Of a DNA stretch of 64,000 bases, positions 19,311 through 27,140 are shown one piece after another (position 1 is the stretch's first letter; each line of letters begins with the position of its first letter). The DNA comes from Nitrospirota bacterium. Lineage in GTDB: Bacteria > JACPQY01. The translations under genes were made by a program, and so were the position numbers. Location of the stretch: assembly GCA_016180645.1 (NCBI GenBank), contig JACPAV010000025.1:3884-67883 (forward strand), given 5' to 3'. Under the pieces are notes generated by a model. That model was not told the DNA's origin and did not search any database. It saw only the letters and a program-made list of their open reading frames with translations.

Positions 19311-22300
19311 CGGTGAGAAACCTTCCCGCGCGCAGGACGCGCAAGCGGTGCCGGCAGCGGCCAGGATGGCCGACCCGGCCCGGCATACACGATGGCGCGG
19401 ACGCCCTCCTTTCATGGTCCCATACCGTCCTGGCCCCCTGCGCTCCGCTCCGGGGACGACGGAAGGAATCGTTATGGGGTCGCCGCGTCGGCATGGGACT
19501 GACGCTACTTCTTGCTTTAGCGGGAACGCCGGCGTGCAGCGGCGAAGGGCACGGAGGACAGCTTCCGAGTCTGGTTCTACTCACGCCGCGGGTGCGGAAC
19601 GGTCAGGAGATCAAGGTGCAGGTTCGGTCGTTCGTAGAAGGCGCCGAGGTGACGATCGATGCGTCGGCGCTCGATTCGGAGTTCGGGCCGACCCGAAAGA
19701 CCGAGGTGCGGACGCGGGAGGACGGTGTTTACGAAGCTGCGTACGTCGTGGCGGCCGAAAATCGAAACGTGGACGGAGCGTATGCGGTTCGCGTCCGCGT
19801 GAGGATGCCGGAGGGGGATTTTGCGGCATCGGAGGAGTTCACGGTGAAGCTGGAAAACGGAGCGACGCACGGATGGGTCGTCTCGTTCGAGGCGACCGCG
19901 GGAGAGGCGGCGGGGCCGGACGGGTATCGGTCGGTCGGTCGCCTGGTGGTGGCGGCGCGGGAGGACGGTGTTCTGAGGGCGCTTGCGATCCGGTCCCGTC
20001 CGGTCGCCGGACCTCAGGCGGGCGGAGGCGCGGTAAAGAGCGAAAGGATGCGGGGGGAATGGCGGCTGGCGAGCGGAGTGGCCGGGAGCGAAGTCTTGGA
20101 TTTTACACCGGGGGCAACGGCGGACGGACAGCCGAAATGGGACGTCGCTCTGGGCGGAGAGGGTCTTCCCGTCGAAAAAGGGATGCATCGATGGAGTCTC
20201 CTCCTGCGGAGAGCCTGCGGCGAGGCTGGAGAGGCGCCGGCGCTTGAGATGAGCGCCGAGGACGTGATGGTCGTAAACGGCGTGGGCCAGGTGATTGAAG
20301 TTCAGGGTGTCCCGGTGACGATTAGGATCGAGGAGGCCGTCTCGCTGGTGGAGCGGTGGTCGCTCAGCCTGGCGGCATTCGAAGCGTTTCCAAGAGTCCT
20401 GGGTGCAGCCGATTTGGAGAGCAGCGAGTGGGGGGATGAACTCCTGGTGTTCGGTGGGCATGGCGGCCGGCGGATTTCGAGGATCGAGCTGGATGCATCG
20501 GCGGGGGCCCGGGAGGCGGGGAGGTGGGAATCGATCAAGGGCCGGAGACTCGTGTCGGCAGCGACGGCAAACCTGGACGGCGACGAGAAGGTTGACGTGA
20601 TTGCGACGGATGAGACGGGGGGTATTCAGGTGTTTTTCAATGCGGATGCGGAAGGGAGGATGCCAATCCTCTGGACGGGTGAGCCAGGGCTTGAGGTCGT
20701 GGGAGGGACTTTCGACGCCGACGGGAATGGTCTTGGCGACTATGCGTTTTTCAACAAATCGACGGGCTCGCTCTGGATTGGGCCGAGCCGGCCTGACGGG
20801 GTGAGCAAGGCAGTGGGTTCGGTGGAAGCGCCCCCTCCGCTTCGCTCCGGGGACGACGATCAGAACGGTCATGCGGTCCTTGCGTCGCCGACCTTCGTAA
20901 AGGGGTCGCTGGGGCAGGGGCCGTTCGCCGGGGTGTGGGCGGTCGACGTGGACGGCGACGGCGTGAGCGAGCTGATGGCGGCGGCTTCGTCGGGACGTCG
21001 GAGCTGGATGACGCTTTACCGGCGATCCGGTGAGACAGGGCGATACGAAGGAGGCCGGTCGGCCGGATTCGGGAAAGGCGCTCTGCAGTTCTCAGGGCCG
21101 TGCGAGGGGTGCGACCGGGAGGATGGGGCGTGGGCGGCCGTCGTTCTGGACGGAGGCGAAGTGAAACTCCTGCATGTCACGGCGCAGGGCGAGTGGGCCG
21201 TGGCGTGGTCGAGGGATGTGGGGCGCGGAGCGAGGAAGATTGCCGTGCTGCCGGACGGAGATGTGGCGGTATCGATTTCGAGCGGGGTGGTGGTCCTCGA
21301 TTCCGGGGGTGAGCGCCCCGTAACGGGGGTTGATCGGGAGCCGGATTGGATGGGGGCGGCAAGGGCACGGGGATGCGCGGGTTGCGGGGGGGATTTCGCG
21401 GTCGGGTATGAGGAAGGCTTGGACGTCGTCTCAGGGGCGGGCGGGGTCTGGTCGGTGTCAAGGTCCTCGGGGTCAGGATTTTATCCCACGCGCGTGGCCA
21501 CCGAAAACGGGGCAGGACTTTGGTTTGCTGGGAACGGAACCAGCGCACAGCACCTATCGGTGGAGTATGGCCGGCCGGGCGGACTGACGGCCGTGAGCAC
21601 GAAAGGGCGGATCCTCGGGGCAGCGGCCTTGAGTGGGGGCGTGGCGCTGCTTCAGGAGAATGTAGTTGAGATTGTGGGACGGCGCTGCCCGCCCGCAGGA
21701 CGCGGAAGCGGTGCCGGAAGCGGCCAGGATGGCCGACCCGGCTTGGCCGTGGAGTGTCCGGAACAAGGGCGAGAGGTGGCGCTCCCAAAGGGAGAATGGA
21801 GCGCGATCGCGAGCGGCGATCTGGACGGCGACGGCGAAAACGAATTGGTTGTGGCCCCGAAGGTTGGGGGAAGGTGGCTTTTCATGAAGGACGAGGGGGG
21901 GCCGCTGGCCAGTTCCGATTTGGGCGTCCGTGCGGAGCGGATATTCGTAGAGGACCTCGATGGGGATGGCCTGGCGGAGATCGTTGCGCTTATGGAAAAG
22001 GAAGGCGCCATGGCGGTTATCGGCTTCGATGTGGCCGGGCGAACGCTCAGGGTGAGAGGGACCGCCCAGAGGGGTAGCGGGATGCGCGTGTTGGGTTGGG
22101 CGGGGAACGGACGGCTTGTGGCGGCGGGCTCGGGTTCTGTCGAGTTGGTCAAAATCGAGATGTCGGATGGACAAATCGCCGTCAAGAGATCGGGGGCAAG
22201 GGCGGTCACGGGCCTGCCGCTGGGCGCCGCTGAGGTGGGCATGGGTTCCGGATCGGGCGGACCGGAGCCATCCATGGGGGTCTTGATTGATCGGGCCGAT

Positions 22301-22480
22301 GAGGGCAGGGCCCTGGGTCTCCTGTCCGGGGAGGCCGCGGAGAGCGGATGTCTGGGAGCGGTCGTGCGGGTTGATGCGGACGGCCTGGCAGCGGTGGATC
22401 TTAACGGAGATGGACGAAAGGAGCTGATCGCATGGAGTTCAACGAGTGGAGTGGTGAAGGGGTACGAGGTGCGGCCATGA
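19301..22480 (+). CDS. FG-GAP/VCBS repeat lipoprotein
   Basis: Up to 1,059 residues from a GTG at 19301, or 995 from the ATG at 19493. At least six beta-propeller metal loops are visible (DVDGDGVSEL, DADGNGLGDY, DLDGDGENEL, DLDGDGLAEI, DLNGDGRKEL, NLDGDEKVDV), typical of FG-GAP/VCBS proteins that bind calcium on the cell surface. The hydrophobic stretch MGLTLLLALAGTPACSG looks like a lipoprotein signal, but it is preceded by an R3 and an R1 repeat, so the natural start is unclear and may have been displaced. R1 (20830) and R3 (21700) also lie in frame inside the protein. The stop TGA falls in the left arm of the R2 palindrome at 22477. Confidence 0.75.
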   Translation: MVVAVRNLPARRTRKRCRQRPGWPTRPGIHDGADALLSWSHTVLAPCAPLRGRRKESLWGRRVGMGLTLLLALAGTPACSGEGHGGQLPSLVLLTPRVRNGQEIKVQVRSFVEGAEVTIDASALDSEFGPTRKTEVRTREDGVYEAAYVVAAENRNVDGAYAVRVRVRMPEGDFAASEEFTVKLENGATHGWVVSFEATAGEAAGPDGYRSVGRLVVAAREDGVLRALAIRSRPVAGPQAGGGAVKSERMRGEWRLASGVAGSEVLDFTPGATADGQPKWDVALGGEGLPVEKGMHRWSLLLRRACGEAGEAPALEMSAEDVMVVNGVGQVIEVQGVPVTIRIEEAVSLVERWSLSLAAFEAFPRVLGAADLESSEWGDELLVFGGHGGRRISRIELDASAGAREAGRWESIKGRRLVSAATANLDGDEKVDVIATDETGGIQVFFNADAEGRMPILWTGEPGLEVVGGTFDADGNGLGDYAFFNKSTGSLWIGPSRPDGVSKAVGSVEAPPPLRSGDDDQNGHAVLASPTFVKGSLGQGPFAGVWAVDVDGDGVSELMAAASSGRRSWMTLYRRSGETGRYEGGRSAGFGKGALQFSGPCEGCDREDGAWAAVVLDGGEVKLLHVTAQGEWAVAWSRDVGRGARKIAVLPDGDVAVSISSGVVVLDSGGERPVTGVDREPDWMGAARARGCAGCGGDFAVGYEEGLDVVSGAGGVWSVSRSSGSGFYPTRVATENGAGLWFAGNGTSAQHLSVEYGRPGGLTAVSTKGRILGAAALSGGVALLQENVVEIVGRRCPPAGRGSGAGSGQDGRPGLAVECPEQGREVALPKGEWSAIASGDLDGDGENELVVAPKVGGRWLFMKDEGGPLASSDLGVRAERIFVEDLDGDGLAEIVALMEKEGAMAVIGFDVAGRTLRVRGTAQRGSGMRVLGWAGNGRLVAAGSGSVELVKIEMSDGQIAVKRSGARAVTGLPLGAAEVGMGSGSGGPEPSMGVLIDRADEGRALGLLSGEAAESGCLGAVVRVDADGLAAVDLNGDGRKELIAWSSTSGVVKGYEVRP
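19330..19383 (+). repeat. R3 GC-rich repeat
   Basis: CGCAGGACGCGCAAGCGGTG then CCGGCAGCGGCCAGGATGGC then CGACCCGGC. It is nearly identical to 21700-21748 but read in another frame. Confidence 0.7.
19433..19490 (+). repeat. R1 repeat at N-terminus of FG-GAP gene
   Basis: Same subtype as the copy at 842 (GGAAGGAATCGTTATGGGGT). It lies immediately upstream of the hydrophobic signal segment of the FG-GAP protein. Confidence 0.85.
20830..20887 (+). repeat. R1 repeat, in frame in FG-GAP protein
   Basis: This copy is read as APPPLRSGDDDQNGHAVLAS, between two metal-loop repeats of the propeller. Confidence 0.87.
21700..21748 (+). repeat. R3 repeat, in frame in FG-GAP protein
   Basis: CGCAGGACGCGGAAGCGGTG and following sequence match 19330-19383. 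It is translated as AGRGSGAGSGQDGRPG without breaking the frame. Confidence 0.7.
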
Positions 22481-22548
22481 TCCCACCACCTGCCACCAGG
22501 TCGAAGACCTGCCTTCCGGTCCGCCTGAGGCGGACAGGTGGTGGGATG
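22477..22548. repeat. R2 palindrome linking two genes
   Basis: The left arm ATGATCCCACCACCTG contains the TGA stop (22478-22480) of the FG-GAP gene; the right arm AGGTGGTGGGATG contains the ATG (22546) of the barrel protein. The loop holds GTCGAAGACCTG. Confidence 0.82.
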
Positions 22549-23331
22549 AAATCCCCCGGCTCCCGGATGAGACGCGAATGGGCTGCGATCGTTCTTGTGG
22601 TCGGATTGATTGTGATCATGGAGAGGACGTCTTGGGGCTTCGCCACGAGCACGATGCGCGAGCGGGAGGTGAGTCTGGGGGCGCGAACAAGCCTGGAACG
22701 GGAGAACGTGCGGATGGCCGGCGTCGTGGGCGGCGCCGCAGTTCGGGCGGACCTCCCGGTTCACTACCTTGGAATCTTGGGAGAGGCAACCTACGGACTG
22801 ACGAAGAGCCTCGACATGGGCCTCAGCCTCGGAGCGGCGAAGATGAAAGGCCCCTGGGAGGAGGCGAAGGCGGACCAGGCCACGCTGATGACGGGCGGAC
22901 TCCGCGTGAGGGGCACGGCCTGGTCGAATCATTCGGTTGAAGTGGGGTTTCTCGGAGACGTGCGATACCTGCCTTCGGTCGCGTTCAATGAAGACCTCCT
23001 CGTGGGGAATCTCCGGATGCCGGGTCAGGTCGCGTTGAAGAACGTGTTTGCGACGGAACTCGGAACCGGCGTGACCTTCTGGCTGCGCACGGCCGGAAAG
23101 ACCTGGGTGGCGCCGTACGTGAGGGGATCCCTCCTGCCGATCGTGGCGCTTTCAGGGACGGTTCAGCAGGGGGAATTCGAAGCCAAGTCCGTTTCCAGAC
23201 TCACGGCCGGACCGGAGAGGTTGTGGGGCGTGGCGACGGGGCTGGGAATCAATGTGAATCGGTTTTTCATAACGCCGGAGGTGCGGTTTTGGCCGATCGC
23301 CGGCGGCATCAAGTTGGAGATCCTGCTCTAG
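22546..23331 (+). CDS. outer-membrane beta-barrel protein
   Basis: 261 residues. An N-terminal hydrophobic segment (AAIVLVVGLIVIMERTSWGFA) is a signal peptide. The rest alternates short amphipathic strands with Gly/aromatic girdle residues (YLGILGEATYGLTKSLDMGL, TPEVRFWPIAGGIKLEILL) and ends in a hydrophobic C-terminal strand, as in outer-membrane barrels. Start at 22546 is preferred because the upstream frame is only the R2 palindrome; MRREW at 22567 is an alternative. It sits between two lipoprotein genes of the operon and may anchor them. Confidence 0.7.
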   Translation: MKSPGSRMRREWAAIVLVVGLIVIMERTSWGFATSTMREREVSLGARTSLERENVRMAGVVGGAAVRADLPVHYLGILGEATYGLTKSLDMGLSLGAAKMKGPWEEAKADQATLMTGGLRVRGTAWSNHSVEVGFLGDVRYLPSVAFNEDLLVGNLRMPGQVALKNVFATELGTGVTFWLRTAGKTWVAPYVRGSLLPIVALSGTVQQGEFEAKSVSRLTAGPERLWGVATGLGINVNRFFITPEVRFWPIAGGIKLEILL

Positions 23332-23363
23332 GGGCGCACGGGTCGCTCAAAAGGAGGCTTGCG

Positions 23364-23900
23364 ATGAGAAGCACGAGGAAATGGCCGGTACGAATGGGAA
23401 CGGCGGCGCTCTTGGGATTGATCCTGGGCGGCTGCGCAACGACGAAGGGCGCGGGTCGGAAGGCGGACGACACGACGCTCTCCTGCCGGCAGGTGGGGGA
23501 AACCCTCCGCTGCTCGGGGCTTGAGGGGGGCTATGTGGAGTTTGCACCGGAACCTTTGGCCGTGGATCTGTCGGGCATGAAAAAGAAACGCGAGGCCTAC
23601 GACGCCGGGTACCAGGCGGGCATGGAGAGCATGCACAAGATCCGGCAGGGCTACGAGGAGGGAGTGCGGTACGTGTTCAAGCGGCCGGTCTGGCAGAAGG
23701 TGAAGCTGCCGGCGGAGGTGAAGGACGGGGTGTTTCATCCGGAGCGGGAGGTCTACGTGCTCGTTGAACCGGGCCGCTACGAGCTCAAGGGGGGAGCGGT
23801 GTCCCCTCCGCTTCGCTCCACGGACGACGAGATGAAGAATCAGAGGGTCCTTGCGCCGGATGCGCCCTCTCCTGCGAGCGGAGCGGAAGGGCACGAATAG
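23364..23900 (+). CDS. lipoprotein, possibly TraV-like
   Basis: 178 residues with a clear lipobox (LILGGCATT) and a very good Shine-Dalgarno (AAAAGGAGG) before the ATG at 23364. The central part (YDAGYQAGMESMHKIRQGYE) is helical. The segment RPVWQKVKLPAEVKDGVFHP followed by EREVYVLVEPGRY resembles the C-terminal part of TraV-type conjugation lipoproteins, which I infer weakly. An R1 repeat is translated near the C-terminus, so the original end may have been different. It closes the surface operon. Confidence 0.7.
   Translation: MRSTRKWPVRMGTAALLGLILGGCATTKGAGRKADDTTLSCRQVGETLRCSGLEGGYVEFAPEPLAVDLSGMKKKREAYDAGYQAGMESMHKIRQGYEEGVRYVFKRPVWQKVKLPAEVKDGVFHPEREVYVLVEPGRYELKGGAVSPPLRSTDDEMKNQRVLAPDAPSPASGAEGHE
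23800..23858 (+). repeat. R1 repeat, in frame near C-terminus
   Basis: This copy is read as SPPLRSTDDEMKNQRVLAP, 14 residues before the stop of the lipoprotein. Confidence 0.87.
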
Positions 23901-24032
23901 AGAAAGGGGAGACACGGTGAAATTGCCGACAATGAGATGAGTGAAAGAGGGGTCAGGAAAAAAGAGAAGTGAATTCAGATGTGCATGCATCACCGAGGAA
24001 CGGACGGAATCCTCGCGTCAGCGTGAAGGTCA

Positions 24033-24090
24033 TTTCCCCGCTCGATGGTCTCTTGCGGCCGACAAGGGAACGATCGAGCGGGGAAAGGAG
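24033..24090 (+). promoter_or_regulatory. hairpin covering the ribosome-binding site of first SLOG gene
   Basis: TTTCCCCGCTCGAT (24033-24046) is perfectly complementary to ATCGAGCGGGGAAA (24073-24086). The right arm overlaps the Shine-Dalgarno AAAGGAG (24084-24090), so folding would partly hide it. Confidence 0.7.
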
Positions 24091-24100
24091 CTAGGCAACT

Positions 24101-24880
24101 ATGACACAGAATGGACCGACGAATCAGAAACCCCCTGAGGGGGGATTGGATCAGTCGTTCTATGTTGATAGTGTGAGCACACCCTCCATCCTACCAAGCG
24201 AGGCGGCGAAGATAACCCGCCTTGCGTTCCGGGAGCGGCTGTCTCTGGATTCGAGCGCAAAAGTGCTTGGGTTCTTGGGGCTGGCCAATGCGGAGGACAT
24301 GGAGCTGGTGGGAGACCTCGACGCAATGGTCGGAGCGGTGAAACACCGCATGAGGACGCACCTACGGCGAAGGAGGCCGGATCTCGTGGTCACATGTTTG
24401 GCCGCTGGAGTCGACTTCTTGATGCTTGAGGTGTGTGAGGAAGAGGCTATCCCGTTTGTCGTGGTAGCGTTTCTTGACCGGGTGGACGTGGACCGGGACG
24501 GCAGCCGCGAAAGACTGGCGCGGCGACATGGTCTCATGTCCAAGGCAAGGCAGGTGGTATTCGTGGCGGACCCGCTGGATGCGGAAGGCGATGAGAAGGC
24601 GACCCGCTGGGTCGCGACTCACGCGGACCGCGTCTACGCGATTTCCGGCGAAGTGACGGAGGAGTCGATGGCGCGGCTGGAAACAGCTCTCCGCGCCGGT
24701 TCTCCTGTCCGTGTCGAGCCGATTGAGTTCTGCGAGACTGTCTACGCCAAATGGGTGGACGACAGGTTTTGCGATCTCATGTTGGCGATCCAGCCCGGGG
24801 CCGCGGATGCGCACCAAACCACGACGGAACAGACAAGCTGCAGTGCGACCGGTGGCGAGCCCCCGGCCGTAACGCAGTAG
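24101..24880 (+). CDS. SLOG-like nucleotide-sensing domain protein
   Basis: 259 residues, cytoplasmic. Alternating beta strands and helices with VLGFLGLAN (~50), then LVVTCLAAGVDFLMLEV and IPFVVVAFLDRVDVDRDGSR, fit a Rossmann-like SLOG (LSDAT/YpsA-type) domain: a strand ending before a Gly, an A-G-x-D motif, and a lone strand followed by an Arg-rich helix. SLOG proteins are thought to bind or cleave nucleotide ligands in conflict systems. It starts an apparent operon with a second SLOG protein and a NADAR protein. The Ser/Thr-rich last 30 residues look disordered. Family call by fold pattern only. Confidence 0.65.
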   Translation: MTQNGPTNQKPPEGGLDQSFYVDSVSTPSILPSEAAKITRLAFRERLSLDSSAKVLGFLGLANAEDMELVGDLDAMVGAVKHRMRTHLRRRRPDLVVTCLAAGVDFLMLEVCEEEAIPFVVVAFLDRVDVDRDGSRERLARRHGLMSKARQVVFVADPLDAEGDEKATRWVATHADRVYAISGEVTEESMARLETALRAGSPVRVEPIEFCETVYAKWVDDRFCDLMLAIQPGAADAHQTTTEQTSCSATGGEPPAVTQ

Positions 24881-25052
24881 CAGTCATGGGACGGCGATAT
24901 CCCGCTCCGTCCGTCCCTCTGGGATGCATGCGGAAAACAATGAATAGGATGGAACGAACAAGAGCTCGCGGGGAGGCGCGAGAAGAGAAGGGTTCAACGG
25001 AAAGTCTATTTCGCATCTCTGTGGAACGGACCCGGAGAATAAGGGGGCGATC

Positions 25053-25110
25053 CTTTCCCGCCCGACCGGTCCCTGCCGAAGGGCGGGGGTCGATGGGGCG
25101 GGGAAAGGAG
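25053..25110 (+). promoter_or_regulatory. hairpin covering the ribosome-binding site of second SLOG gene
   Basis: CTTTCCCGCCC (25053-25063) pairs with GGGCGGGGAAAG (25096-25107) with one bulged G. The right arm runs into AAAGGAG before the ATG at 25117, repeating the arrangement and almost the sequence of the hairpin at 24033. Confidence 0.68.
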
Positions 25111-25116
25111 AGAACC

Positions 25117-25794
25117 ATGAAGCAACCTGATGTCGCAGACGCAAAAGGCAGTCAGGGCAGTAGTCATGGACAGATCGTCATGGCGTCGTTTGAGTCGGCC
25201 GCGGTGACGAAGCGGGATATCCTCCAATGGGCCGGAAAGGGCTCGGAGGGGATCATCCTTGCGGTTACCGGTCACCGGCCGGACAAGATCGGTGGCTACG
25301 ACGAAACGCACCCCACAAGAAGGGCCGTAAGGACGGGGATCCGGAAGGTGCTCGAAGGCATTTCGCCGACGGTTGCGCTGAGCGGAATGGCGCTCGGCGT
25401 CGACCAGGATTTTGCCGAAGAGTGCATTTCCTTGGGGATCCCGTTCGTGGCGGTCGTTCCGTTTCGCGGTCAGGAAAACGTCTGGCGCGGCTACGCGCGC
25501 GAGCGGTGGCGGAACCTGCTGAGGCAGGCCGTCGCCGTCGTGAACGTGAGCCCGCCGCCCTACGCCGGCTGGAAGCTCCAGCGGCGGAACGAATGGATGG
25601 TGGACCGATGCGATGCGCTCCTTGCCGTGTACGACGGGTCTCCCGGCGGCACGCGCAACTGCGTTGAATACGCCGAAAAGAGGCGGTTCAGTGCGGAAAG
25701 GCTGCACATCCTCCGACCGGGGGACTGTGTGGAATCGCAGAGTGTTCCGGCGGTCATGCCGGCGGAATACCAAACGGCTTGCGCACCATGCTGA
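25117..25794 (+). CDS. YpsA-type SLOG domain protein
   Basis: 225 residues. VTGHRPDKIGGYDE near residue 49, SGMALGVDQDFAEE near 89, and YDGSPGGTRNCVEYA near 172 are the three classic segments of YpsA/DUF1273-type SLOG proteins (nucleotide-binding Rossmann fold). ATG at 25117 is chosen over longer readings because of its Shine-Dalgarno AAAGGAG. The stop overlaps the start of the NADAR gene, which suggests coupled translation. Likely role: sensing or processing an ADP-ribose or other nucleotide ligand; inferred from the family and neighbour. Confidence 0.85.
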   Translation: MKQPDVADAKGSQGSSHGQIVMASFESAAVTKRDILQWAGKGSEGIILAVTGHRPDKIGGYDETHPTRRAVRTGIRKVLEGISPTVALSGMALGVDQDFAEECISLGIPFVAVVPFRGQENVWRGYARERWRNLLRQAVAVVNVSPPPYAGWKLQRRNEWMVDRCDALLAVYDGSPGGTRNCVEYAEKRRFSAERLHILRPGDCVESQSVPAVMPAEYQTACAPC

Positions 25795-26579
25795 AGGTCT
25801 ACACCAGTCGTGTAGGGTACACGGGCCCCTTGCCGCTCGACGTCACGATCAAGTCGGCGGGAGAGATGGGGCGCGCGTTTGCACCGACGAGTTGGGACAT
25901 GGTCCTGGGTGCAAAGAGCGGCCGCATTCCTCACGATCAGTACCGAACTTGGTACGAGGACGTCCTCGACAAGAGCCGGAAGGCGCAGCCGTGGCACTGG
26001 GAGAATCTCCTCGGGCTGCCCCGGGTGGTGCTCATGTGTTACTGCACCTCCCCCTTGAATTGCCACCGACGATATCTGAGCGAATACCTCATGAAAACGT
26101 TCGGGGCATCGTATCAAGGTGAGGTGCCGGTAAACGGCAGCGATCTTCCGGAAAGGTTTCCATTCAGCAACTTCCAGCCTGTGCCGGTGAGCCACGAGGG
26201 GATTTTGTATCCCAGCGTGGAGCACTACTACCAGGCGATGAAGACGCTGGACCTGGCGGAGCGGAGACGCATCGCCCAGCTGCCCACGCCGGGAATGGCG
26301 AAGACGGCGGGGAAGAAGCTCTTCCACCGTCGGGATTGGGAACGGGTCAAGATCGAGGTCATGCGCGATGGCCTCAAGAAGAAGTTCTCGCCGGGGTCGG
26401 CCTATCTGGCGGCGCTCCTGAGAACAGGCAGTGATGAGGTGGTCGAATCGAACCGGTGGCACGATGTGTTCTGGGGACGGTGCATCTGTCTCCAGCACAA
26501 CGGTGCCGGGGAGAACCAGCTTGGTCAGCTGCTCATGGAGCTCCGCACGGAGGCGCGATCGGCGGGGATGAACGCGTGA
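25788..26579 (+). CDS. DUF488-like domain fused to NADAR N-glycosidase domain
   Basis: 263 residues. Residues 1-115 (VYTSRVGYTGPL, LDVTIKSA, LMCYCTSPLNCHRRYLSEYL) resemble the DUF488-like domain with its C-x-C...C-H-R motif. Residues ~125-258 are a NADAR (YbiA/DUF1768) domain: FPFSNFQPVPV, YPSVEHYYQAMK, VMRDGLKKKF, NRWHDVFWG and the terminal GENQLGQLLMELR. NADAR proteins act on ADP-ribose-derived N-glycosidic bonds. The ATG at 25788 overlaps the preceding stop; a TTG at 25779 is also possible. Fusion with DUF488-like and linkage to two SLOG genes point to a nucleotide-based defence or repair module. Confidence 0.85.
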   Translation: MLKVYTSRVGYTGPLPLDVTIKSAGEMGRAFAPTSWDMVLGAKSGRIPHDQYRTWYEDVLDKSRKAQPWHWENLLGLPRVVLMCYCTSPLNCHRRYLSEYLMKTFGASYQGEVPVNGSDLPERFPFSNFQPVPVSHEGILYPSVEHYYQAMKTLDLAERRRIAQLPTPGMAKTAGKKLFHRRDWERVKIEVMRDGLKKKFSPGSAYLAALLRTGSDEVVESNRWHDVFWGRCICLQHNGAGENQLGQLLMELRTEARSAGMNA

Positions 26580-26657
26580 AATGGAAACGGCCCAAAGCCC
26601 GCCCGGGCCGTTCCATAGGGATGCGAAGCGAGAGGTGGACATGGGGAGAACGGGGCG

Positions 26658-26674
26658 ATGATCCCACCACCTGA
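26658..26674. repeat. R2 palindrome, left arm only
   Basis: ATGATCCCACCACCTGAAA matches the R2 left arm; no right arm follows within 200 bases. Confidence 0.65.
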
Positions 26675-26808
26675 AATGTGAGACGTACACCCGACCGCTG
26701 GCATCTGGCGTGACAAGTATCAACTCTTCTCAATTCGGAGGTGATTCTCTCCTGGCGACGAGCGCATCACTCCCAGTGTGCCAGTGCCGTTCGCGTTGAC
26801 GTTCTTCG

Positions 26809-26947
26809 GAACCCCTTAACCATCGGTTCCTCGTCAGAGATGAGTACGCTGTGAGGTGATAAAAAGGAGTTCACTCATGCAAGCCGCGTCCGGCGTGAAC
26901 TTTGCGAACTGCGAACTGCGTCAAGATTCGAACCCGAGCGTCGGCGG
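26809..26947 (+). repeat. R6 intergenic repeat, copy a
   Basis: It starts with a hairpin (GGAACC...CGGTTCC) and ends with TCAAGATTCGAACCCGAGCG. The same order of blocks occurs at 32651-32788, and both copies are preceded by an R2 element. Confidence 0.6.
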
Positions 26948-27140
26948 GTGGGCTGCCACGATACATTGTGGGTGATATTGCGGATGAGGACGTCGTTGAA
27001 GTGGTAGACGTAGCTCCCGGTGCAGCCAAGGGGATCGGTTGAAGAGACGAGGCGGTTCATCGTTTCTTCGCAGAGTCACCAGTCAAGCTGTGACCCTCAA
27101 TCTTCAGGTCCGTCTTTCTATGACCGTTCGCGCAATTCGT

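Larger units (their letters stand above)
26580..27140. other. intergenic stretch with R2 half-site and R6 repeat
   Basis: It contains the left arm of R2 (26658-26674) and R6 copy a (26809-26947). A 61-residue minus-strand frame (26875-27060) exists beyond the Kelch gene stop but has no recognisable features. Confidence 0.5.
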
